A stretch of 64,000 bases of DNA from Aquatica leii (lineage: Eukaryota; Arthropoda; Insecta; Coleoptera; Lampyridae). The notes beneath the pieces were generated by a model that saw only the letters and a list, made by a program, of their open reading frames with translations, searched no databases and was not told the DNA's origin. Of this stretch, positions 42,206-52,592 are shown piece after piece. The DNA lies in assembly GCA_035610365.1 (NCBI GenBank), contig CM069439.1, positions 20,535,533-20,599,532 of the forward strand. The letters are read 5' to 3'. The position numbers were made by a program, and so were the translations under genes. Each line of letters starts with the position of its first letter. Within the stretch, counting starts at the first letter, position 1.

Positions 42206-44012
42206 GAATCCAATAATCGTAAAGTTTCATCCACTAGTAACTCCTTAAAGACGGTTGTCAATTTATCTAGTTTGGTCCTTATCTCAGAACAGGAATCGGT
42301 GCTCTCTAAGGGTTTAAATTTTGCGGTTGCTCCCAAACGTATTCCTAAAGAAGATATTTTATGTGCTGTTGAGTCTTCTATAAGACATCTTCTTCGCCAC
42401 ATCTCAGATCCCATTCGTATTAACACTGGCAAAATTCTTGAATCATCTAAAATTCCTAAATCCAACATTTCTAAGTCGGAAGAGTCAGCTCTAAAAAGTC
42501 TTCGTAAGAACCCTGATATTATTGTTCTTCCAGCCGACAAAGGCAACGCTACTGTAGTTTTGAACCTGAGGAAACTTACGCTCTTCTGACTCACAACCCC
42601 ACTTCGAGGATTGAACGTGAGGTCAGCCAAATCATCAAATCTTCTAATCTACCTCCTGAAACTAAACGTCGACTTACCCCATCAGATTCTAAACCGCCTC
42701 GTCTATACGGACTTCCCAAAATTCACAAACAAGGTATTCCTTTTCGACCTATCGTCAGTACTATCCAATCTCCTACCTACAAGCTAGCCAAGTTCTTGTC
42801 CAACATTCTTTGCGCGTTTACAGGTAAAGCATCTTCTCACATCCTCAACTCTCAGCATTTTATTCAACGTCTAGAAACTATAAAGCTTGAACCCCAAGAT
42901 CTTCTCGTGAGCTTTGATGTTATTTCACTTTTTACTGAAGTCCCTATTAACAATTCGCTTATTATCATCAAACAAATTCTGTCTCAACATGGAAAGGACT
43001 TGAGTTTGGTCCCTCTTATTGATAAGTGTCTATCCTCTACTTACTTTCATTTTGATAACAAGTTTTACGAACAGGTTTCTAGTGCTGCTATGGGTTCTCC
43101 TCTATCACCTCTTGTAGCTAACATTTTTATGGAATCCTTCGGTTGCTTTGGAATCATCAATATTAAAACCTAAAGTGTGGTTTAGGTATGTTGACGACAC
43201 GTTTATTTTTTGGTCTCATGGTCATCTTGAATTGTCTAAGTTTCTTGATGATCTTAACAATCAACACTTAGATATCAAATTTATTATGGAAATCAAAAGT
43301 AATGGTTCTCTTCCATTTCTTGACGTTCTTGTGACTCGTAAGCCCGACGGACTTCTGGGCCATTCTGTTTATCGCAAACCCACACATACGGACAGATACC
43401 TTTATGCTTCGTCTCATCATCATCCTGAACAGAAACGTTCTGTTACCCTACTTACCCTACTTTCACAAGGTTACAGACCAAATAGGGAAACTTAATCGTA
43501 AGAATGCTATTAAACCCATATTCAACTCAACAGGCAAAATCTCTCAGATTCTTCTTTCTCCCAAAGACAAATTTCCTACACTTTCATCACAAGGTGTGTA
43601 CCAAATTCCTTGTTCATGTGGTTTAGTCCACATTGGTGAAACCGGTCGTTCCGTCATTACTCGCATTTCAGAACATGATCGTTGTATAAGGAAAAGGTAT
43701 ATTTCCAAGTCTGCGGTTGCCGAACATCATTTTACTACAGGTGACAAAATAGATTTTGATATAATGTTTCGTTGATTGCCAAATCTCCATTCATCTCCAT
43801 TTTTCAACAGGAAATTCCGAGAAAGCATAGAAATCATCAAACACCCCAATAATTTCAATCGCGATCATGGTTTCGAGCTGTCACCTCTTTGGTTCCCGGT
43901 CATTAGTCATTTATCGAAAACACGCCCCTTATCAACCGTAATCCAATTACAGTCGAGCTTAACCATCCGTGACGAACCTTTTCCTTTATATACGGAGACT
44001 ATTTCTTCTTAA
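42206..44012 (+). pseudogene. Penelope-like C protein, copy C3
   Basis: Plus strand, starting inside the N-terminal region (LESNNRKVSSTSNS) and running through [107 protein letters not shown] and LPFLDVLVTRK to the GIY-YIG domain (GVYQIPCSCGLVHIGETGRS, SAVAEHHFTTGDKIDFD) and stop 44010-44012. Lesions: a deletion of about 14 codons after VVLN, a frameshift at 43140, a deletion of about 90 codons after QKRSV, and one near 43770. Its 3' untranslated region is split by a hAT element. Confidence 0.92.
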
Positions 44013-44047
44013 GTCATTTCTACAGAGTTTAGAATCTGGCTTGGTTC
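44013..44047 (+). mobile_element. PLE C3 3' untranslated region, left part with hAT target
   Basis: Continues TTAGAATCTGGCTTGGTTC; the last eight bases CTTGGTTC are the hAT target duplication. The other half of the same hairpin (ACAAGTTGAT) resumes at 47568 and ends at about 47581, where copy C4 begins in reverse orientation. Confidence 0.8.
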
Positions 44048-47000
44048 CAATGGCGTATTTAGGGTAGGGCAGGCAGGGCACGTGCCATGGGCGCCAACCT
44101 GAAAGGGGCGCAAAAGAGGCTCGGTTGCGATACAATAAACGAGAACTATATAAAATAAATTAAGATTTAAAAAAAACTTTAAAGTATGTAGTTTAAAGTT
44201 TTAAAACAAACTTTAAAACGTTATTAGTTTATGTTGTAAGGTGGCGTTTTTCAGCAGCCTCTAGACAGACTTTTATATTTTATTCTAAATAAATCAAAAC
44301 TGAAATATACACTGGCGCATGGTATTGCTTGCATGGGCGTGTAGCGACTCGCAAGTGCATCTCAGAGAGCGCGCCAAGTCACGTGTTTCCACCTCCGCTC
44401 TCAACCAATCGCTAGTAGGCGAACTTGGTGACGTATCTTGTGGGGAGAGCGGAGGGAGCAGTTTTGAAGTGAACAGCACGGAGAGATGTAGTACGTACGA
44501 GCGTGGTCCCTGGTGATGAATCGCGAGTTATGGCTGCAGTTTAAATAAAACATATTTTTATATATATTTCGCTGAGTGTTCTTCCAACACATGGGTGTCA
44601 GATCGTGGGTAATTTACACTCGGTAGTTCACGAGATATCACAGGCGCCCTCTGAATCACTGGATTCGTCTTCTACAAATATATTCTAAAATATTTTGTTG
44701 AGATATATTAAGGTATTAAAAAAATATATTGCTTTTGTCAATTATGTATAGCAAATTCTTAATAATTTTAAAAATAATTAGCTGAGAACCATGAATCGTT
44801 CTTTTGAGAAAAAGAAGGAAAGTGGGGCTGCAGGTCGAAAACGACGTTCATTAGAGGCAAAAGAAAAAGAAAAAAGCAGCAAAGTTTTTAAGACGTTTTT
44901 TCAAAAATCGAGCACGAGCACGACTTCTTCAGATAATCCAGAAAATTCTGCAAGCGCAAGGCCTCAAGAATTAGAAGATACTGGGTCAAGTTCAAACAAG
45001 AAAGAATTAGTTGCGGCATCTATTGATGGCGATGCAGAGAATTTTAGTTATAATTCCAAAATCCTTGCTACTTCTGAAGAAACAGAAATTGGGCCTGAGT
45101 TTGACAAAGAAATGAAGATTGATGACGTTGAAGATAAAGACTTGATATCTGAAAACGTCCAAATTATTAAATGTCCCATACTTAAAATTATTGAAGAACA
45201 CGTCATCGGATTTCTTATGTTTAGTGAAGAAACAGGAAAAGCAATCATAACTGATTCATTGAGAATTGAAATTATTAAACATGGTTTTAAACATTTCCAA
45301 AACATCGAAGGTCCTTTTCTGCCGACTAACAATCGTTCTATGAACAAAACTTGGTTCTTTAAAAAATTAGGAAATGGTCACGGTGAGCAAGTGATGCGTT
45401 CATGGTTGGTTTATTCGCCTTCCAAAAAATCTGCCTTTTGTTTTTGCTGTCTTCTTTTTTCAAAATGCGAAAACCAATCTAGTTTGGAACAAGAAAGCGG
45501 TTTTAATCATTGGAAAGCACCTGAGAGAATGAATGTACATGAAAATTCAAAAAACCACAGACAATGCTTTACCGAATGGAAAGAACTGGAAAGAAATTTA
45601 TTTTACAATAAAGGAATAATTGATGCAGAACTTCAACAGCAAATTTAAAGAGAAAATCAAAAGTGGTGTGATATTTTGAAAAGGCTGTTGCACTGCATCA
45701 AATACCTTGCAATGGAAAATTTAGCTATGCGAGGACACCGAGAATCACTTCAATCAAATGCTAACTCAGGAAATTTACTTGGTTTACTGAAACTAGTTTC
45801 CAATTTTGATCCTGTTATTAAAGATCATTTAAAATTTGCGGAGAGCCATCCTGGATCTACTACATATTTTTCACCCAACATTCAGAACGAGTTCATTCAC
45901 ATCATGGCATCCACTGTTCGTGCTAACTTACTTGAAAAGATACATAAAGCAAAGTATTATGGGCTAATGTTTGATTCAACTCCAGATTTAGCCCATCGCG
46001 AACAAATGTCTGGGGTAGTTAGGTATGTCGAGATCGATTTCGAGAAAAAAAACAGTATATATAAAAGAATCTTTCCTTGGCTTTATCCAACTCAGCGATA
46101 AGGATGCAGCTAGCTTAGCCCAAATAATATTGGAGCAATTAGAAAACGACGATATGAATGTAGAAAATTGCAAGTCACAATGCTATGACAATGCTGCTGT
46201 TATGGCTGGCCACAAGAGTGGTGTGCATCAAAGAATAAGGGAAAAAAACAACCTTGCCATATTTGTCAATTGTGACAATTATAGTCTTAATTTGGTAGGC
46301 GTACATGCGGCTAAAGAAGAAGTAATGATGGTTACTTTTTTTGGAACCATCGATGCGTTTTACGTTTTTTTCTCAAGATCAACTCAACGATGGCAAAAAC
46401 TTAAAGATACTGTGCCTATTACTTTGAAGTACGATTCCGATACCAGGTGGAGCGCCAAAACAGAATCAGTAAAACCTGTACACACCTACATTGATGAAAT
46501 AGTGGAAGTTCTTCAGAACTTAATGGTAGACGAAAGCGCGTCAAATGAAACGAAAAGCGAAGCACAGCAGCTTTATAATAGAATTTTAACGTATGACTTT
46601 CTCTAGGTTTTTGGAACAAGATTCTTGGCCGAATTGACCGTGTTCAAAAGAGGTTGCAGGACCCTAAAATGAACTTTCATAATGCAGCTTTAAATTTGAA
46701 ATCGCTCCAAGATTATTTACAAAGTGAGAGAGAAGTCTTAGTTAATGACTCAATAAAAGAAGGAGTTCAAGTTTGCAACGAATGAGGTGTTGAATTTGAA
46801 AGACGTCAAAGAAGAAAAAACAGAATGGGCGAAATGTCTAGAGATGTTGGGGTAACAGCAAAAGAAGAAATGGAAAGGGACTGTCGACCGTCTTTTCAAT
46901 GAATTGAATACAAGAAGCGTTCGATTAATGGAAATTGATGAAAAATTTGGATTTCTTCTTGATGTGGAAGGGTTGTGCTTCAATACGGAAATCAATCACT

Positions 47001-47559
47001 TAAAAGATCAATGTAAAAAATTTGGCGAAGTCTACAGTTCTGATGTGGATGGACGAGAACTGTACGAAGAAATTTTGGACTGTAGAATGCTGCTTACTAG
47101 CCGTAAGGAAAAAATATCAAGTCCCGAGCAACTACTTATGTTTATAGTTGAATATGGAGACGAAAACGTTTTCCCTAATATGCGTATAGCATTGCAAACA
47201 TTGCTAACAATAGCTGTGTCTGTAGCTAGTTGCGAGAGATCATTCAGTAAACTTAAACTGATTAACTCTTACTTGAGAGCTTCGATGGGCCAAAGCCGTC
47301 TCTGTGATCTCGCTTTACTAAGCATAGAGCGAGAAAATACCGAAGAAATTGATTTTGACAATGTTATTAAGAAATTTGCTAGAAAAATAAATTTGTAATA
47401 TAACATAAACAAATTGTTTATTTATAACGAATAATAAAGTTTTATTAAAAGTTTGTGTGATCATTTATTAAAAAATTGTAATTAAGCAGTTTATGTGGGG
47501 GAGGACGGGCGCGAGATCGGTGTTTGCCCCAGGCGCTATTTACTCTAGGTACGCCTCTG
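44048..47559 (+). mobile_element. hAT transposon, 3.5 kb, 8-bp TSD CTTGGTTC
   Basis: Flanked by CTTGGTTC at 44040-44047 and 47560-47567. Ends CAATGGCGTATTTAGGG and (reverse complement) CAGAGGCGTACCTAGAG are imperfect inverted repeats with the hAT signature CA.NGGCGTA. Carries a degenerate transposase. Removing it restores the hairpin of the PLE C3 3' untranslated region. Confidence 0.93.
44791..47398 (+). pseudogene. hAT transposase with TTF-type zinc finger (DUF4371-like), broken
   Basis: N-terminal Lys/Ser-rich tail, then a TTF-type region (GPFLPTNNRSMNKTWF, SWLVYSPSKKSAFCFCCLLF, GFNHWKAPERMNVHENSKNH), core (FHIMASTVRANLLEKIHKAKYYGLMFDST, CKSQCYDNAAVMAG, FVNCDNYSLNLVGVHA) and hAT C-terminal dimerisation block (IAVSVASCERSFSKLKLI, LCDLALLSIE). 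About 800 codons. Lesions: TAA at 45646, frameshift in an A8 run near 46050, TAG at 46604, stops near 46785 and a frameshift near 46860. The HIMASTVR..YYGLMFDST and CYDNAAVM blocks match the ZMYM1/DUF4371 type of hAT. Confidence 0.9.
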
Positions 47560-47665
47560 CTTGGTTCACAAGTTGATTTAATATCGAAGGCTTCTACGGC
47601 CGGAATCTATACTAAGATTAGAATGTCTTCCTGGTTTGGACCGTGTCATAGTTGCAACCGAAGCT

Positions 47666-47707
47666 GCTAACGTTTCGCCCACTTTCGTAAGGGGCTTCAT
47701 CAGGGCG
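47666..47707 (-). ncRNA. Hammerhead-ribozyme-like motif, PLE C4 3' end
   Basis: Minus strand: GCC, CTGATGA, AGCCCC..GTGGGC, GAAACGTT, AGC. Intact core; stem I weakened by one G to A change. Confidence 0.65.
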
Positions 47708-47766
47708 TGAGATAAATCGCAAAACTCAAACAAGCAATCGAAATCTAACTAAGAACTTCTCAAAAG

Positions 47767-47911
47767 TTAGGTTATCCACTTGTGAAACAAGCCATAACCT
47801 AAACTCTGAAAAGGTAAGAAAGAAAACGATAACCTGAAAAAGCAAACGAAAATCTAACAAAGAACCACTACCGAGTTAGGTAATCAACTTGTGAACCAAG
47901 CCAGATTCTAA
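47767..47911 (-). other. Two tandem hairpins in the PLE C4 3' untranslated region
   Basis: Minus-strand hairpins at 47876-47911 and 47767-47802, both about 36 nt. Outer stem TTAG../..CTAA, inner stem CTTG/CAAG and loop ending TTCA. The longer one pairs TTAGGTTAT with ATAACCTAA perfectly. Confidence 0.7.
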
Positions 47912-47927
47912 ACTTCGTAGAAGTGAC

Positions 47928-50479
47928 TTAAGAAGAAATAGTCTCCGTATTTAAAGGAAAAAGATCGTCACGGATGGTTGAGCTCGACCCTGATTGGGTT
48001 ACGGTTGCTAGGGGGCGTGTATTTAATAAACGACTAATAACCGGGAACCAAAGAGGGGATAGTTCGAAACCATGATCGCGATTGAAGTTATTGGGGTGTT
48101 TGATGATTTCTATGCTTTCTCGGAATTTCCTGTTGAAAAAGAATGGAGATTTGGCAATCAACGTAACATTATCAAAATCTATCTTGTGACCTGTAGTAAA
48201 ATGATGTTCAGCGACCGCAGACTTGGAAGTATACCTTTTCCTTATACAACGATCATGTTCTGAAATGCGAGTAATGACGGAACGACCGGTTTCACCAATG
48301 TAGACTAAACCACAAGAACAGGGAATTTGGTATACACCTTGAGATGAAAGTGTAGGAAATTTGTCTTTGGGAGAAGGAAGAATCTGAGAGATTTTGCCTG
48401 TCGAGTTGAATATGGGTTTAATACCATTCTTACGAAGGAGTTTCTCTATTTGATCTGTAACCTTGTGAATGTAGGGTAAAAAGGCCAATTTCGGGTTGGA
48501 TTCGAGAGTAGAAATGTCCTTAGGTAATCGAGTACGTGGATGTAAACGACGATTAATAACTCTATGAATATCTCGCTTTACATAACCATTGTTCACTAAG
48601 GTTCTAGTAAGATGACGGAGTTCTGAGTCTAGATTCTCAAGTTGACAAATAGAAAAGGCACGATGGACCAAAGATTCAATAACAGAACGTTTCTATGCAA
48701 GATGATGATGAGACGAAGCATGAAGGTATCTGTCCGTATGGGTGGGTTTGCGATAAACAGAATGGCCCAGAAGTCCGTCGGGCTTACGAGTCACAAGAAC
48801 GTCAAGAAATGGAAGAGAACCATTACTTTCGATTTCCATAGTAAATTTGATATCTAAGTGTTGATTGTTAAGATAATCAAGAAACTTAGACAATTCAAGA
48901 TGACCATGAGACCAAATAATAAACCTGTCGTCAACATATCTAAACCACACCTTAGGTTTTAATATTGATGATTCCAAAGCAACCGTTTCAAAGGATTCCA
49001 TAAAAATGTTAGCTACAACAGGTGATAGAGGAGAACCCATAGCAGCACCAGAAACTTGTTCGTAAAACTTGTTATCAAATTGGAAGTAAGTAGAGGATAG
49101 ACACTTTTCAATAAGAGGAACCAAACTCGAGTCCTTGCCATGTTGAGACAGAATCTGTTTGATGATAATAAGCGAATCCTTAATAGGAACTTTAGTAAAA
49201 AGTAAAGTAACATCAAAGCTCACGAGAAGATCTTGGGGTTCAAGTTTTATAGTTTCTAGACGTTGAATAAAATGCTGGGAGTTGAGGATGTGGGAAGAGG
49301 TTTTACCTGTAAACTCGGAAAGAATGTTGGACAAGAACTTGGCTAGCTTGTAGGTAGGAGATTGGATAGTACTAACGATAGGTAGAAAAGGAATACCTTG
49401 TTTGTGAATTTTGGGAAGTCCGTATAGACAGGTGGTTTAGAATCTGATGGGGTAAGTCGACGTTTAGTTTCAGGAGGTAGATTGGAAGATTTGATGATTT
49501 GGCTAACCTCGCGTTCAATCCTCAAAGTGGGGTTATGAGTTAGAAGAGCATAAGTTTCCTCAGACAAAATAGAATTGATTTTCGTAACATAATCCATTTG
49601 GTTCAAAACTACAGTGGCGTTGCCTTTGTCGGCTGGAAGAACAATAATATTAGGGTTCTTACGAAGACTTTTTAGAGCTGACTCTTCCGACTTAGAAATG
49701 TTGGATTTAGGAATTTTAGATGATTCAAGGATTTTGCCAGTGTTAATACGAATGGGATCTGAGATGTGGCGAGGAAGATGTCTTATAGAAGACTCAAGAG
49801 CACATAGAATATCTTCTTTAGGAATACGTTTGGGAGCAACCGCAAAATTCAAACCCTTAGAGAGCACCGATTCCTGTTCTGCAGTGAGAACCAAACTAGA
49901 TAAATTGACAACCGTCTTTACTGAGTTAGTAGTAGATGAAACTTTACGATTCTTGGATTCCAATAATTGAAACTTTTTGAGATGACCTTCAGTGGTTAGT
50001 CGTAGAGTGGTATCAGACTGCTGGTAAGTAATGTTGTCGAAGAGTTTCCAATCATTCGGGGATAGAGTGTTGGCCAACTCAAGATGAAGATAAAAGAGTT
50101 GTTTCGAAATGGTGTCTAACTCTCGCCTAGTTTGCTTAATCCGTTCGCGTATCAACGCTAGACTAGCACGGTGTAGGATGTTTTTAGAAGAACGTGTCTG
50201 AATGTGGAACTTAATTTTGAGGAATGCAGGAATGATGTTGTGGTCACGACAGCGACTAAGAAAGGTTAAATTGCACAAAAGTTTGACGAGTTTGTGGCGA
50301 AGTTTGGAAAATACGGAGGTTTTAGAAGAAATATTCTCCCCGTAGAGATTGTCAATGTAATATCGAAGGCTTCCACGGCCGGAATCTATACTAAGATTAG
50401 AATGTCTTCCGGGTTTGGACCGTGTCATAGTTGTAACCGAAGCTGCCAACGTTTTGCCCACTTTCGTAAGGGGCTTCAT
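47928..50479 (-). pseudogene. Penelope-like C protein, near full length (RT + GIY-YIG)
   Basis: Starting from the ATG in the hammerhead core (50477-50479; MKPLTKVGKTLAASVTT) the protein is about 850 residues. Order: N-terminal region with helical RQ-rich part (LIRERIKQTRRELDTI), VLSKGLNFAVAPKRIPKEDI, IIVLPADKGNATVVLN; RT (DLLVSFDVTLLFTKVP, AAMGSPLSPVVANIFMESFE, WFRYVDDRFIIW, LPFLDVLVTRK); connection (LVNNGYVKRDIHRVIN); GIY-YIG (GVYQIPCSCGLVYIGETGRS, SAVAEHHFTTGHKIDFDNV); end LYTETISS. Only two lesions: a frameshift near 49430 and TAG near 48690 (CAG in relatives). R after YVDD replaces T of other copies. Confidence 0.92.
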
Positions 50480-51116
50480 CAGGGCGTGAGATAAATCGCA
50501 AAACTCAAACAAGCAATCGAAATCTAATTTAGAACTTCTCAAAAGTTAGGTTATCCACTTGTGAAACAAGCCATAACCTAAACTCTGAAAAGGTAAGAAA
50601 GAAAACGATAACCTGAAAAAGCAAACGAAAATCTAACAAAGAACCACTACCGAGTTAGGTAATCAACTTATGAACCAAGTCAGATTCTAAACTCCGTAGA
50701 AGTGACTTAAGAAGAAATAGTCTCCGTATTTAAAGGAAAAAGATCGTCACGGATGGTTGAGCTGATTGGGTTACGGTTGCTAGGGGGCGTGTTTTTGATA
50801 AACGACTAATAACCGGGAACCAAAGAGGGGATAGTTCGAAACCATGATCGCGATTGAAGTTATTGGGGTGTTTGATGATTTCTATGCTTTCTCGGAATTT
50901 CCTGTTGAAAAAGAATGGAGATTTGGCAATCAACGTAACATTATCAAAATCTATCTTGTGACCTGTAGTAAAAATGATGTTCAGCAACCGCAGACTTGGA
51001 AGTATACCTTTTCCTTATACAACGATCATGTTCTGAAATGCGAGTAATGACGGAACGACCGGTTTCACCAATGTAGACTAAACCACAAGAACAGGGAATT
51101 TGGTATACACCTTGAG
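50361..51116 (-). mobile_element. Penelope-like C copy C5, 3' part only
   Basis: Minus strand. Coding part 50730-51116: starts inside GIY-YIG (GVYQIPCSCGLVYIGETGRS near 51060-51116), then KIDFDNVTLIAKSPFFFNRKF and HPNNFNRDHGFELSPLWFPV. A frame change (extra A) sits near 50975 and a short deletion near 50762. The hairpin pair is at 50546-50581 and 50655-50690, and the terminal region is shared with C4. Truncated at 51116, where the inverted piece C6 is attached. Confidence 0.85.
50444..50485 (-). ncRNA. Hammerhead-like motif at the C4/C5 junction (mutated)
   Basis: Minus strand: GCC, CTGATGA, AGCCCC..GTGGGC, AAAACGTT, GGC. G12 of the GAAA element has become A, which should inactivate it; stem I GCC/GGC is kept. 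Confidence 0.6.
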
Positions 51117-51345
51117 TTGATTACCTAACTCGGTAGTAGTTCTTTGTTAGATTTTCGTTTGCTTTTTCAAGTTATCGTTTTCTTTCTTACCTTTTCAGAG
51201 TTTAAATTATGGCTGGTTTCACAAGTGTATAACCTAACTTTTGAAAAGTTCTTCGTTAGATTTCGGTTGCTTGTTTGAGTTTTGCGACGAAACGTTGGCA
51301 ACTTCGGTTACAACAACAACGACACGGTCCAAACCCGGAAGACAT
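51117..51345 (+). mobile_element. Inverted PLE C terminal piece (C6)
   Basis: Plus-oriented 3' untranslated and terminal region, beginning TTGATTACCTAACTCGG and ending CCCGGAAGACATCTTAG. One hairpin (51201-51238) is kept. The hammerhead has lost its CTGATGA strand and stem II (TTTTGCGACGAAACGTTGGC). Same arrangement as C1'. Confidence 0.85.
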
Positions 51346-52300
51346 CTTAGTAGAGTGTTTTTAATGTTTTATTTCTTCTGCTTTTGGATCCTATATTACA
51401 TTTGAAACTAAAATAGAAAAATTTTGAGTTGTAATACTGTTAGAATATATTTCTGTTTTCTATAAGTTTATAATTATCTTATGTACTTCAATGAAAAAAT
51501 ACTTTTATGGCTTATGGCTTGTACTTGTAAAATACAAAAATGAAAATACTTTTAAAATTCTTTTTCAATAGTGAATAATAATACCTAACTTAACCCGTAT
51601 CTGTACTCACATATGAACGTAATACAAATTTGGGGCGTTATTTTAAATTTGCACAAGGGTGCCAAAAGTGTTAGGCGCGGGCCTGCATCCAGATGGTAAG
51701 ACCACGTATAAGAAATACTAGGATTACGATTACCCAGAAAGTTTTCTATATTTAGGTTTAATAATAATAATAAGAAAACAAGAACACGAGCACTATAAAA
51801 AATGTAACTTTAGGAATGTAAAGAGTCATTGAGTCATAAGAATGAGTTATTCGTGTAGTTGTAAAATTGTATATTGTTAAATTTTTAACAAATAAATAAG
51901 AAAGTAATTTACAGTTTATATGAATACACATTAATAACAAAAAGAATTGTTTTTGTATTAATAAATTATACAGTGTTGGACAAGTTTTTGTTCGTCGTAA
52001 ATCTTGTCCTGGTGTTGTATTTCCTTAATTTTTGAATGGAAGCAGCTGTGGTGGTATTTTGGTCAGAGGAATAGTCAAAAGTAAAGCGAATGATGAATAA
52101 AATAGTTTTATGCCGTAATTGTTTCTGTAGAAATGCGGCAGCGGGTAACTGTATCTTCTTTGTCAAAATTGTGTAAATAGATGTGTCAGTGATGAAGTGC
52201 AAGTGTGAATCACTCCGAATAAATTTAACATTTTGAGCGTTTAAAAACCTTTGCGAAAATACGTCCTTGTAGGTTGAAAAACATAAATATCCTGTTATTT
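51346..52300. other. Gene-free AT-rich stretch
   Basis: No convincing frame. 51630-51700 (TTTGGGGCGTT, GGTGCCAAAAGTGTTAGGCGCGGGCCTG) resembles GC-rich hAT ends and may be a relic, but no partner end was found. Confidence 0.35.
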
Positions 52301-52503
52301 TTAGTCAGTTACGCATCGTCGATCTATTATAGTATACTTATTAAGGTAAGCTGCACATGCGCTCACTGATTGCTTAGAGAAAGAGAGGTGGATTTTCGCG
52401 TGAGATCAAACAAACTATGACAGTACGAGTACGGAATAAATGTGATGTTGGTATGCAGCTCCTTGATTCGTGTATAGAATTTCTGTCTTGACTTATTTTT
52501 AGC

Positions 52504-52592
52504 ATTAAAATTCTGCAGTGATTTTTAAGTGCTTCCTTACTTGTTATGGTGTATACAGTGTTTATAGTTTTCCTAGGATTTTTATTATTACG
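52504..52592 (+). CDS. Candidate first coding exon with signal peptide
   Basis: ATG at 52546 opens MVYTVFIVFLGFLLLR, a classical short signal-peptide-like sequence, and the frame runs into a consensus donor ACG|GTGAGT at 52592/52593. Upstream, AAG|GTAAGC at 52344/52345 and a polypyrimidine acceptor TTATTTTTAG| at 52503 could define a 159-nt intron in the 5' leader. The region upstream contains GCACATGCGC, an NRF1-like half site. No second exon was recognised before the BEL element. Chance occurrence cannot be excluded. Confidence 0.3.

Larger units (their letters stand above)
47582..50485 (-). mobile_element. Penelope-like C copy C4, longest copy in the window
   Basis: Minus strand, with a terminal region and hammerhead at each end: 47666-47707 at its 3' end and 50444-50485 at its 5' end. 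The 5' terminal region is shared with the 3' end of copy C5, so C5 and C4 form a partial head-to-tail tandem. Its 3' end meets the 3' end of C3 at 47581/47582 (tail-to-tail). Confidence 0.88.
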
